From the NCBI GenBank assembly GCA_000827325.1, contig KN832876.1, forward strand, positions 1,364,001-1,428,000: DNA of 64,000 nucleotides, written 5' to 3'. Shown in pieces: positions 23,437-33,254 of this stretch (its first letter is position 1; every line of letters starts with the position of its first letter). The stretch comes from Oidiodendron maius Zn (lineage: Eukaryota; Ascomycota; Leotiomycetes; Myxotrichaceae). The translations under genes and the position numbers were made by a program. The notes under the pieces were generated by a model. That model did not search any database, had not been told where the DNA came from, and was given only the letters and a program-made list of their open reading frames with translations.

Positions 23437-23560
23437 TTGTCAATATTAACTATATAAAATACAAGTCTCTCGTATACTATATTGGTCAACGTGAACCATT
23501 TGAGACAAACTACTCAAAGTTCTTGTACCATATTTGTATCGTCTCCAGGATGGTTTCTGT
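23437..23560. repeat. Right copy of the direct repeat, overlapping a gene end
   Basis: Matches 22801-22930. It spans the 3' UTR side and the last about 15 codons of the minus-strand gene 23514-24719, including its stop codon at 23514-23516. This copy keeps the open frame, so it is probably the parent. Confidence 0.6.
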
Positions 23561-24719
23561 GCCATATCTCTTTCATCGTCAGTATAGCGCCTCCTCTGGC
23601 AGCCGCGAAGACAGGCTCCGAGTCAAAAACCTCCAACTCATGCTCCCATATAGAATCTGTCACATCCCTTAAGACATGCCTGAATTTGGGAATATGGGCC
23701 GCGTCGCCCGTGAGTACAAGACGCGTTACATTCCGGAGGTAGGGACCCATCGACGAACTAATGTATTGCCGAAACCGCTCCCAGTATTCCTCCTCATTTA
23801 GAGCGTCTTGTAATGCATCATATCCTAGTGTCGAGTTGAAAGGCGCTGGTGTCTGAACTATAGGATATACTGCAAGATATGCACTTGACTCTAGGTATGT
23901 GTAACCATACGAAACTAGCAAGAGCCACGGAACCCCGGCGAGGGGGTCGCCAGGATTAGGAGTGTACTTCCAACAGTGGTCGGGCTCCGTGAAATTCGAG
24001 CAAACGTGCGGGTCGTAGTTTGCATGGGCTCCGTTTGAAGAATACATAAAGTCGTAGCTGTCCCAATTACGGAACTGATAGAAATTGAGCCCGAGGTAGT
24101 TGAACGCTTCGTGGATATCCTCGCCATAGAGGGCACAGGCGAAGTCAGGGATCGAGGCTTCTGCGGACGCGACGGGCTGGCCGATAAGTAATTCGGCGGC
24201 GGTATGCAGCTTCTTGATCATCTTGCTTAGGGTGTAGACATCCCCGGACGCGGGGAGGCCCAGGAGCATGCGCATATCCCGGAGGAGTCTCCTTGGCAGA
24301 TCCGCGACCCCTTCGGCATAGTTGTACGGACGGCTCGGATGCATCAGTATATCTTGCCTTCCACTTCCCTGTGGCGGAAACTTACTGGAGGTGTTGTGAC
24401 GAGTAGAGGGATAAACGGGCCATCATCTCGGAGTATGATGCGTCTCCGTCAATCTTGATAATCGACCGCACGGTGCCGTTCGGATATGAGACCGCCGCCG
24501 TCCTTACTCCCCATTAGTGCAAGCCATGCATCGGAGAAGATTCACTTACCCATATGTTGGCGCCAAGTCAAAGCCGACACCAAAGTTTGCTGGTCTTGCG
24601 GGGTCGTGGTCCTGGGGAGCTTGTGATCTGGTCGGAAAGAAAGACCAGAGGAACGGGAGAAGAAAGAGAAAGAGGAGCGCCGGCACGAGAAAACGGGCCA
24701 TATTCCGAGAACGAGGCAT
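23514..24719 (-). CDS. Degenerate Hsp70/actin-like ATPase-fold protein, membrane-anchored
   Basis: Exons 24719-24550, 24502-24386 and 24333-23514 give 368 aa. An N-terminal signal anchor (ARFLVPALLFLFLLPFLWSFF) predicts a lumenal or extracellular body. Traces of the Hsp70 nucleotide-binding fold remain: FGVGFDLAPTYGTAAV at the phosphate-1 position, LVLTGDAAHIPKFRHVL and PVFAAARGGAI near the adenosine site. The classical DLGGGT phosphate-2 motif is not visible, and the whole is far shorter than Hsp70. N-glycosylation sequons (NFT, NST, NVT) fit secretion. It resembles fungal hypothetical proteins annotated as actin-like ATPase domain; ATPase activity is doubtful. Confidence 0.75.
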
Positions 24720-25135
24720 GATGGGAATGATTTTGCTGCCGCATTGTTGGAGTTGTTCAGTTGTTGTGAAGGTGAAGGGGGGGGGGGGCTTGTCGGGGGG
24801 CTGTGGCGGCAGAAAACCAACTGCAGGAACAAACCAACTTCGAAAATGAGCGAGCAAGGCACACAGGATCTGGTCAAATGAGAAGCCGTCGATATCCACT
24901 GTTGTCTATTTCGTCGAGTTTTCCCATATTCCTGTCTGATTTCAGACTTCATTCGCACCGGCTCTTGGATTTGAGTAACTCGGCGTATTGGCTAATATTC
25001 CTTTCCCGTAGTGTCAAAGAGTTGGGTATCTCAAATATAACGGGGTAGATTCATGGCTTACGGTAGAGGCCGCATTTAAGAGACAGGTTGAGGAGGCGCA
25101 ATGGTAGAATGGTGGGTAGGCAGCGCACGATTATG
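24720..25135. promoter_or_regulatory. Upstream region of the Hsp70-like gene
   Basis: About 416 bases between two tandem minus-strand genes. It holds the promoter of the 23514-24719 gene and the 3' UTR of the next. A run of about 13 G on the plus strand, near 24777-24790, lies about 60 bases upstream of the ATG, so the leader carries a C tract. A second G run follows close by. Confidence 0.45.
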
Positions 25136-26161
25136 TCACGAAGCAGAGAGAAAGCCACTTGGATTTACTAGGGCTGAAAGTTCCTCGCCCACGGAAGTGA
25201 AATGCAGGGGCGAGTTATTAAGGAAAGCAGAATTGCGGTCAATCCAGACACAGATCCTTGCAAGCAGCCCCCCGAGACCTAGTGATTGGAGACCGCCTCG
25301 AAGCTGGACCATCTTGAGCAGTCCTCTCATGTGCATCTCATACGTTTGTTGGTCGCCAAACATAGCTTCGTAACTAGCCATCTTGGCAACTGCTCCAATG
25401 AGCTGGTCGCTCGTGGGGGTGTTGGTGGCTTTAAGAGCGTCATTAATTCCTGATATGGCGCGGGACTTGAGGTGGAGCAGATTAGGCCCGTCCCTAGAAG
25501 GGTACCGAAGTGAAGCATAGTTGGACGCTGATAACAAGACGACTACCTGGAAAGTTGCAGCTTCACTCAATACCAATGGAAACCATCTGGTTCTCAGCAG
25601 TCCAGGACACTGTGGTTCGTCCAATTCAGGCATATCAGTAGCCATGTGTATTACATCTAGCCTTCGAGGTTAGTCGGGCAGATTAACAATAACTATTTTG
25701 CTGGATCATAGAGCATATGGAACCAGATACACATCAGTAATTGGAAAGTAATACTTACAATGATCAATCAGTCCTGGAAGAAAAGGTTCCCATGGTACAG
25801 GGTAGGTTCTGAATGGATCGACTCGTCCTTCACCGAGCACGCTCATCGGAGAAGGCCATTGATATTCCACACTTCCATGGGCTCGATCGAGCTGCTCCAA
25901 GCTACTTACTTCAAGGCCTATCAGTATTGGTTTGCGTCTCCGCGTTCGCTTTCGTGCTTTAAGAGCTTGATTTGTAGTTGAGGTTTTGTCTAGTTGATAC
26001 TGAGAGGCGGCGGCATGAGACCGGACAGCCCTCCTCTGACAAGGAAGACGAGATTGACTGGGGTTACTGAAAGTAATAAAGCTCAATCCTGGGTACGGGG
26101 GATTGTGTTTTGATTTTGGCCCTGTAGACGGCAGGGATAGCATGCTGTTCTCTTGCAGCAT
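25136..26161 (-). CDS. Fungal-specific transcription-factor-domain protein (Fungal_trans_2 family)
   Basis: Exons 26161-25759 and 25656-25136 give 307 aa. The N-terminus has the basic block RRAVRSHAAASQYQ and later KARKRTRRRK, which many fungal proteins of this family carry in place of a Zn2Cys6 cluster. The middle shows DPFRTYPVPWEPFLPGLIDHY and ATDMPELDEP. The helical domain contains LLRTRWFPLVLSEAATFQVVVLLSASNYA, AVAKMASYEAMFGD and MHMRGLLKMVQLRGG. The intron joins LIDH to YVIHMATD. With no visible zinc cluster, direct DNA binding is uncertain. It is divergent from an SDR gene across 562 bases and may regulate it; that is inference. Confidence 0.85.
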
Positions 26162-26723
26162 TTTCACGAGTGGGTGGACCTATGGAAGATGCAATTCGTC
26201 ATGGCGTAGGGACTCTCTGCGTCGTTGGTGGCCGATCACAGAGCTTGATGCCAATTGGTGAGTCTGGACGCGGGAGAACGGCAGAGGAAGAAGATCGGAG
26301 ATTCAATGTCTGGGATTGCTGAGGATCCTACCGCAAGCTTTGAGAGATGCATCTGGCCCGTCGTCACCACGCATATTCCTAAATCGGCCTAGCCCGTCCG
26401 CAGCCAGCCATTTCCAGCCATTTGTCACTCGGAAAACCTACTTTCAACAACCAGGGTTGGCAAAATCCCTTCCAAGTGGTTTACGGGGCATTGCGTCAAC
26501 ATCCGTTGGTTTGCCTTGTGGCTCGATTCTGATGTAGTAAATGCAAGTGGTAACGACAACCCTGCATGTAGTCCATCCCAGGTATATAAATTGTATCCCC
26601 TAACCTGTATCCTCTCTACTCCTGCTATTTCCTAGCATCTTGTTTTGTAACAAAGCCCAGATACTCTTTCCTACAGTGAATATTTTAACCTTCTCTTCGC
26701 CAAGCTCCCACTGTGTGCTTAAC
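26162..26723. promoter_or_regulatory. Divergent promoter of the regulator and the SDR gene
   Basis: 562 bases between divergent ATGs. A good TATA box (tatataaa) lies at 26583-26590, about 135 bases upstream of the SDR start. The stretch from there to the ATG is CT-rich, a usual fungal core promoter and leader. Confidence 0.6.
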
Positions 26724-27695
26724 ATGTCCCTCCAAGGAAAGGTTGCCTTGATCACTGGCGGGGCCAAGAACCTCGGAGCTCAAATCGCTCTCGAGCTGGC
26801 TCCTCTGGGAGCAAGTCTAGCCTTGCATTATAACTCTCCTAAGACCAAGGAGGATGCTGCCAAGCTTCAGGAGACGTTCAAGAAGCAGTTTCCGAACACC
26901 AAGGTCGCTTTCTACGCTGCCGACTTGACCACTGAAGCTGCTGTCAACAAACTGTTCCAAGATGTCACTAAAGATTTCGGCCAAATCGACATTGTTGTTA
27001 ATACCATTGGTATGGTTTTAAAGAAACCTATCACAGAAATATCCGAGGCAGAGTACGACAAGATGTTCGCGTAAGTTCACGGCCACTTACTACTGCACCC
27101 CAAACTATATCGGCCGCAGACTAAGCATTGTAACTGCAGTATCAACTCCAAAGCCGCCTTTTTTATCCTCAAGGCTGGTGCGGCCAATGTTAAAGAGGGT
27201 GGTAAACTTATTACCATTGTCACATCACTCCTGGCAGCGTTTACTGGCTACTACACCTCCTATGCCGGTTCCAAGGCGCCAGTTGAGCACTTTACCCGTG
27301 GTGTGTCAAAGGAGTTGGCAGGGAAGAGAATCAGTGTTAATTCCATTGCTCCTGGTCCTATGGATACGCGTAAGTCTTTGCTTTGTTCCTAAGTTCAATC
27401 AGTTCCCATCTTTTAGGAGCATTGGGACTATGCTTCCCTGGCACTCCTATTTTGGAATTGCTTTTCGTGCCACCTCAGGTCAAGTCCGATCTCAGCTTTA
27501 CTAATCAATTTCTCTACAGCATTCTTCTATCCCCAAGAGTCGCCGGAGGCAGTAGCTTACCACAAGAGCAATGCAATGGAAGGACGGTTGACAGATGTGA
27601 AGGATATTGCTCCTATTGTCAAGTTCTTATGCACTGAGGGGCAATGGATCACCGGTCAGACCATCTTCGCAAATGGCGGATATACCACACGGTGA
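26724..27695 (+). CDS. Short-chain dehydrogenase/reductase
   Basis: NAD(P)-dependent oxidoreductase of the classical SDR family. Exons 26724-27070, 27140-27369 and 27520-27695 give 250 aa. The cofactor motif is TGGAKNLG at residues 11-18. The NNAG position reads NTIG. The catalytic pair is Tyr157 and Lys161 in SYAGSK, with a Ser in IVTSLL upstream. VNSIAPGPMDTPFF and the C-terminal GQTIFANGGYTTR are typical. Substrate is unknown; the closest general type is the beta-ketoacyl-ACP-reductase-like SDRs. The SDR stop is only 138 bases from the convergent GNAT gene. Confidence 0.92.
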
Positions 27696-27833
27696 ACATG
27701 TATATCCTGTATATAGCAAGGTATATATAAAATTATATCCAATAGTCTAACTATATTCGCTGTGTGAGAATCCGACCATCGGACCATGGGACGAAGAACA
27801 ACGATCCATCTTCATCACAAAGCAGGTGAAGTT

Positions 27834-28388
27834 TCAGTCACTTAATCCATATCGTGGGCCCTTCTTAACCATCAACTGGACACCAATTTTAGCTCCATCA
27901 AATGCCTTCATTCCCAGTCTCTTAGTGTAGAAGTCTCCACCGCTCGTCATCAAAAATGTTCCTCGAAGTGCTGGCCAGCTCAAGAGCGTCTCATTTACAC
28001 AGCCAATGAGAAATGATCCCAGACCCTTTCCTTGGTATTGCTCTAAAATATACACGTCCGTGAGATAGGCAAAGGTGACTTGATCCGTGATGAGCCGCGC
28101 CAGTCCAATCTGCCTGAGATTGTTACTATCTATTCCGTGTGTTAATAATTTGAGCATGGAAGAAATTTGGAAGACCTGACCATGGACATCTGAGGATGAA
28201 TTTGCAACCTCATAAACACCAAAGCATAAGGAATGGTCCAACATCTTTTCCAGGAGAGTTTCCTCCATGGGACTTGCCCAGTAGATATAATCAGACGCAA
28301 AGGCATCGTTGATAGCAGAGGGCTGAAAGAGGTTCCGGGCAATCGAGACAAGGAAATCTCCCTGGCGCCACTCAGTCTTCGCAGCCAT
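27834..28388 (-). CDS. GNAT-family N-acetyltransferase
   Basis: Single exon, 184 aa, from the ATG at 28388. The acetyl-CoA-binding motif A is VYILEQYQGKGLGSFLIGCV (Q-x-x-G-x-G), preceded by the beta strand TFAYLTDV. The C-terminal part has LMTSGGDFYTKRLGMKAF, as in small stand-alone GNATs that acetylate amines or amino acids. The segment VFQISSMLKLLTHGIDSNNLRQ between the strands is unusual; it might be a retained intron, but its ends do not keep phase, so I leave it as coding. Substrate unknown. Confidence 0.85.
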   Translation of the reverse strand: MAAKTEWRQGDFLVSIARNLFQPSAINDAFASDYIYWASPMEETLLEKMLDHSLCFGVYEVANSSSDVHGQVFQISSMLKLLTHGIDSNNLRQIGLARLITDQVTFAYLTDVYILEQYQGKGLGSFLIGCVNETLLSWPALRGTFLMTSGGDFYTKRLGMKAFDGAKIGVQLMVKKGPRYGLSD

Positions 28389-28953
28389 TTTGTGTTTATT
28401 TTCCTTCTCAAAGATCTTGCATATGAGAGAAAGTTCTTACAAAGAGTTTGACCAAAAGGAATTGAGCGGTCTCTCCTGAGTCATACCTAGGCAAACCCAG
28501 TACTATGCTCTGATCATGTGATACACCGCGCCGACGCCGCCATCCGGATCTTACCTTATAGGTTCCTACATTTTTATTTGAAGACTTTCATGGGTGGCTG
28601 CTAGTTTTGTCTCTCAAGGTAGTCCAGGCCATTGTTTTCAGTGGTGTCGACCACCCTCAAAAGGTACCATGGACGGCCGCGTGCACTGGCCAATGCTCAT
28701 AGTACAGTCTAGGCTTAAAATGTATGCCGCACTTCAAAACTGGAGCGGTATTGTAATGTAGTCCGAGGGAGAGCACAGCAGATGGAATCATTACTCGCCT
28801 GTGAGAATGTACCTCTAACAACGTAAATTATACCGTTTGCACAGTGAAATTGGCTGCCCGATCGTGTTAATAATCTTAATCTTAACCATGGATTGCTCTT
28901 TTTATCTAATAGACCAATCTTGGAATAATTGGCTGAGAATGCCCTCGACCCGA
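28389..28953. other. Intergenic, promoter of the GNAT gene
   Basis: 565 bases upstream of the GNAT gene and downstream of the C2H2-like gene. No ORF or repeat of note. Confidence 0.4.
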
Positions 28954-30597
28954 TCAGACATTGAAAGGGCTATTAAAATTGTCTCCAACATTTCGCAACA
29001 TATTATTCATATCAACATCCCACTCAAACATATAATCAGTCTGTTCTCCATCAGCACTGTCGGCACTGTCTATACCGTTCGAATCCTGGCTCTCCCCATG
29101 TCCATTGATCTCGAGACCTTGCTGGCCGTTGTTTTCCCTCTCGTGAACTCCTTTCTGCTTCATCACAATCCTCGACTCGCATAATGGCACATTTTCTGAC
29201 AGAGGTTGCGGCCGGGATTGCGTCTTGGTGCAGAGAGCGATAGCTTTGTCGAACATATCCTCGAACTCTTCCCAAGAAACCCGGAAATCGGACACGGAGC
29301 AAATAATATTGCCCTTCAAAGCTTCATTCGCATTGGAGTCCCATATTGTCTGTAGGAAAGACTTGAACCGCTCGAGTTTCGGGGCACCTGCGTCTTCTGT
29401 CTCGAGTTTAGGGTTTTGATAGTCTGACACTCTGTCAGTTATTCAATCGAAGGCGTGATTTCAGGAGAAGATTTTGGGTGTGGGAGAGTCCTAGTGGAGA
29501 TGCGTAAGGGACAGACTTACAAGGAGTCTCAGGATCAGGGAAGTCAGGGTATATCGTAGGTGGAAAGATTAGGTTCTTCACTTTAAACCATTTCGGCTCT
29601 TCTTTCCTCTGTTCGTCTGTAGCACCCCTCTTCGTTGAGAGAATATCCTTCACTTCGCGAAACGTCCCTTCGCTCATAGATTCGATTCTGTGCACTTCTT
29701 CGCGAAGGTCAGGACAATCGACTCTAGGCTCTTGATCCTTGTGTGTCTCTAAGTCCTTTTCTTTGTCAAATATCTTATAACATCGCGTGCACTGTGGACG
29801 AAGGTGGACGTCCCTAAAGTGGTCCCTGTCCTGGTCAGAATCTCGCCTGATCTAAAATGGTAGGTAACTTACACCAACCGCCGCACCTCCGTCCAGCCTG
29901 GCCCCGCACAAGACTTGAATCTATCATGTCCTTGAGCGCCATATTGTATACAAAACTTATCTGGCTTGAAAATGTTAAATGGGCATGCAAATGTGAAATT
30001 CGCCCTTCTCCTTGTCCGCCGTGGTTGTGCTTCTCCTGCACTGTTGGCTGGCCGTTTATTTCGTACGTAACGGGAAGAGTTACTCCCGCTGGTAGTTATA
30101 GCAATGGCCCGCACGGGTGAAGGAGTGGAGATGTCACCATCGCCGCTCGTCAGCTCGGACGAACCATCGACGCACGCGATGAACTGGGTATCGAAATTAT
30201 AGACCTGGGCCCGCTTGCCGGGAGGCAATTGATGCAGCCGTCTTACAATGCTGGCGGCAAGCCGCCTATCTGACAGGAACTCATTGAAGACCGCCGCATC
30301 GATAGTATAGAATACATTATTGCGGCAGACGGAGTCATCGTCTGGTTCTTGTAGCTCAGTGGCTGGAGATTCGCATCGCGGAATAGGGAGGTACGCATGT
30401 GAAACGCTGTCAGAGGAATGGCTGTAGCTGTGGAAGTTAGCAATGATGCGACGAAGCTGGCATTGACTTATACGTACCATGAGGCCGTCGATGCGGAAGA
30501 GCATGACCACGAATTCGATCGACTCGAGGAAGGCACCGCAGATACGGGACGAGACGTCGACGTTGGCGTAAGCAACTTGCGGGTCTCCTGTAATCAT
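28954..30597 (-). CDS. C2H2-like zinc-finger protein, N-terminus unresolved
   Basis: Exons 29873 and below: 30597-29873, 29825-29521 and 29429-28954 give 501 aa if the ATG at 30597 is the start. The central module is FACPFNIFKPDKFC, CAGPGWTEVRRLVDHFRDVH and PQCTRCYKIFDKEKDLETHKD...C. This is the fungal arrangement of a degenerate first finger and a Cys-Cys-His-Cys second unit. Introns fall inside the module and just after ETP. The C-terminus is acidic and ends NVGDNFNSPFNV. Upstream of about 30419 two readings are possible: an unspliced frame, or introns with gtacgt and gttggt donors that would join a further exon up to an ATG at 30832. Function unknown; DNA or protein binding by the fingers is inferred. 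Confidence 0.7.
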
Positions 30598-31841
30598 CCG
30601 GTCAATCTTTCTCCACAATGCGGCCCGGAGCAGCACCAACCTTCAGGGCATCGCAGTAAATCTTCCGAGCGTTACACCGAGACGATTTCCCTGTGATAAA
30701 TAGGAGCGTAACCGGCTCTTCGTCGGTTTCCAGCCAAGTTTCAACACTGGACATGGATCGAAGCTTTTCGAGGCGGGCTGCTGGGGCAGTGATGTCATTG
30801 TCCGACACCCGCCTGTGGTGGTCGTGAACCATATCTGCTGGTACCAACCACTGCGAGCAACCCCGACTTGGATGTAACAGCGGAATACGATGTTTCGTTA
30901 TGGGTTATGGGATTTCGACAAGCAATGGGTATTGTGAAGCTAGTCAGGGAAGAATTATATAGATGCATGGCCGCAGGGCCTCAACCCGCATGGGACGAAC
31001 CTTGGGCTTTTGCTGGATTGCGCGCAGCGCCTCCCGCTCCCGCCATCAACGGCGCCCCAGGCGCAGATCCGCTCCCCGCGTCGTCGCGCACCGGCAGCAC
31101 TTCGGACCATGGTATCGAAGCTTATTTCAGGGTCAGTACTTCTTTGTACAGTACAGTACTGTAGTTCCAGAGTGGTAGCCAGATACAGCCTTCGTCGTTA
31201 TAAAGAAGAAGCCGGATGGCGGATGGCTGCTACTCTGCTCCTCTCTCCCATTTCAACCATGCTGATGGTAGTGGCTCTCAATATGGCCATCTCTGTCAAA
31301 AGACCCCGAAGGGCAAGCTTGAAGGGTTCCTTATGTTGCCTTGTAAGTAACTGTCGAGTCATAGACCACACAAGAATCGCAGCAAACATGGCTCAAGTAA
31401 CATGTCTGCCAGTGCCTCTCCACGTCTCCCGCTTCCCAACGCAGGACCACTCTTCCACGCCAATTCCATCACTCCCCCACGATTCCCGATAGAGGGTTGT
31501 GGTCACTCCGAATCCCCACGCATGGGACTGAATCGCACCAAAATTGCCAACAATGCTGAGCAGCTTGATCTTCAGCGCTGCGCCGCGGATTCTGTTCGAG
31601 AAACAACTATCTCACCACCCCAGGTTGAACCAGCACCGCAGTCACCATACCCAACTTGTTGCGGCGTCTGCACGCCCGAGGCATTGATAAATTCTACCTC
31701 CTGCCCAGAAGTGTATTTAAACGCTGCGGACGGCCCTTGAAGGCTTTATCTTGCTTGGCACTAGACAGCCAATTAATTTCTCCAGAACCCTCATCTTAGA
31801 AGCTTTCAATCCGACCTCAAAGGTTTCTCTCTACTAGTTCA
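30598..31841. other. Intergenic or uncertain 5' exon region
   Basis: About 1.24 kb. The part to 30832 may hold the first exon of the C2H2-like gene. The remainder has only overlapping short ORFs without domains. A 12-base palindrome (tacagtactgta) lies at 31152-31163. An A/T-rich tatttaaa near 31714 could serve the gene starting at 31842. Confidence 0.4.
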
Positions 31842-32548
31842 ATGACCATGGCATCTGTCCAGCCCAAGCCAAATGGACCCCTGACCCGCATTTCCGGAGC
31901 ACCAGTTCTGGTAACACAGAGATTAGTCAAATGGCGAGTGGTCACCACGCGCGGCGGCAAGCACTTCTTGTTTTTCCTCGAACTTGAGGAACATCTTCCC
32001 GGCTCTGAAGTCAGACGCGGTATCATCGAGCTATGCCGAGCCGAGACCACGATGCCGGCCAGCATCGACTGGCACTGCTTGCGTGGCCCTGTGGCTGAGG
32101 CCGCTATTCTTGATGTGGTAAGGCATATGCTCTGTGTCTCTTACGCCAGAAACATTTTAACCAGCCTTAGGAACATGATGCGGAGCTTAACGGTCCAGGA
32201 CCACATCGCGTGGTCCTCAATGGCCAGAAACTTCACGCTGGTCTAACTGAGGGGTGCCGTGATCCCTCGGCCTTCCAGACTAGCACCAACTTCACGGCTC
32301 TCCATGCGAGGTTTGTGGTCGGCGCTCTACCCTCAGCAGAGGTTGGGCCTAAGGCAATCCTCATAGTATATCGTCTGACCTGTTTCGGAATGGCCTTGGT
32401 AGTGATCGCCGTACTGTTACTAGTATCCCTTCCCGGGCTTCTCGTCGGCATCCTGACTACTCGTGCTGATTTGGGTATCAGTGTCTCCGGAGCTGTCGCC
32501 GCCGCGCTGGTTGTCGTCAAGTTCGGGATATGGTTGGCTAAGAAGTAG
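31842..32548 (+). CDS. Hypothetical protein with two C-terminal membrane segments
   Basis: Exons 31842-32117 and 32171-32548 give 217 aa. The GTAAGG donor and CTTAG acceptor join ILDV to EHDAELNG in frame. The N-terminal ~135 residues look soluble and mixed (RLVKWRVVTTRGGKHFLFFLELEE, IELCRAETTMPASIDWHCLRGP). Two hydrophobic segments follow: AILIVYRLTCFGMALVVIAVLLLVSLPGLLVG and VSGAVAAALVVVKFGIW, ending in WLAKK. I do not recognise the family. The open frame on both sides of a good intron and the clear membrane segments make it a likely real gene of fungal-restricted type. Confidence 0.65.
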
Positions 32549-33254
32549 AGGTCTGGTTTTACTAATTTGAAATTTGGTTGAGTTTTAATGATTTATGAGA
32601 CTGGAAGAGAGTGTGATTTCTGGGCAGAAAAGAGACTATCCTTCTCAGCCTTTTGAACACCATTGTGCCTTGTAACATGTCTCTCCTTTCCTGTTGATTC
32701 TCCGCTGGCGATATGGCCAGAAGTAGATCTGTGCGGGAGACGATCCGCATGACTCCACTCGGCAGCGAGATAAAGTCGGCAATTGGGGGCTAATGCTCTC
32801 CCTACTGGCCATGTTATGGATGGCGTTCGTAGTTTGTCGACGCTCTCTATAACAGCGAACTGATCATAGCTGATGGCTGATGATTCTGGATTGCTGCAGC
32901 AGGACACTGCTCTTGACACAAGTGCGCGAGTTGTTGACGTAGCGCTCGTACGAGTTTCAAAATAAATTGCTCTCATCAAGTCCTCAAGTAGATATAATAA
33001 GATAATTATAATACGACCAACGGAGAGCTATTAACAAGGTTGTCGCAGAAGAGAGATGTCTGATAGATGTTCCCGCACGTGATGAGTTTTCGTTCTTGCA
33101 GGGATTCAGCGCGCTAAACCCGCGACTCGATCTTTTATTTTATTTTTCCAGTCTCCCACAAATTCCATGTGCGCCCAAAGTTCGGGATTCCCAAATTTCT
33201 CAGCCAACTCCCTAAACACTTAACTTTGCGCTGAATAGTGCGATAGTGGTGAAA
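32549..33254. other. Intergenic, promoter of KAP123
   Basis: 706 bases between two plus-strand genes. It ends in an A/T-rich stretch near 33135-33160 close to the KAP123 start. Short minus-strand ORFs here lack domains. Confidence 0.4.

Noticed and set aside
29060-29110. B-box-like gttcgaatcc
   Set aside because: It lies inside the coding sequence of the C2H2-like gene and no tRNA cloverleaf fits.
30868-31492. Overlapping plus ORFs rich in Ala, Pro and Arg
   Set aside because: Non-ATG start for the first, no domains, and stop-interrupted in every frame that could be spliced.
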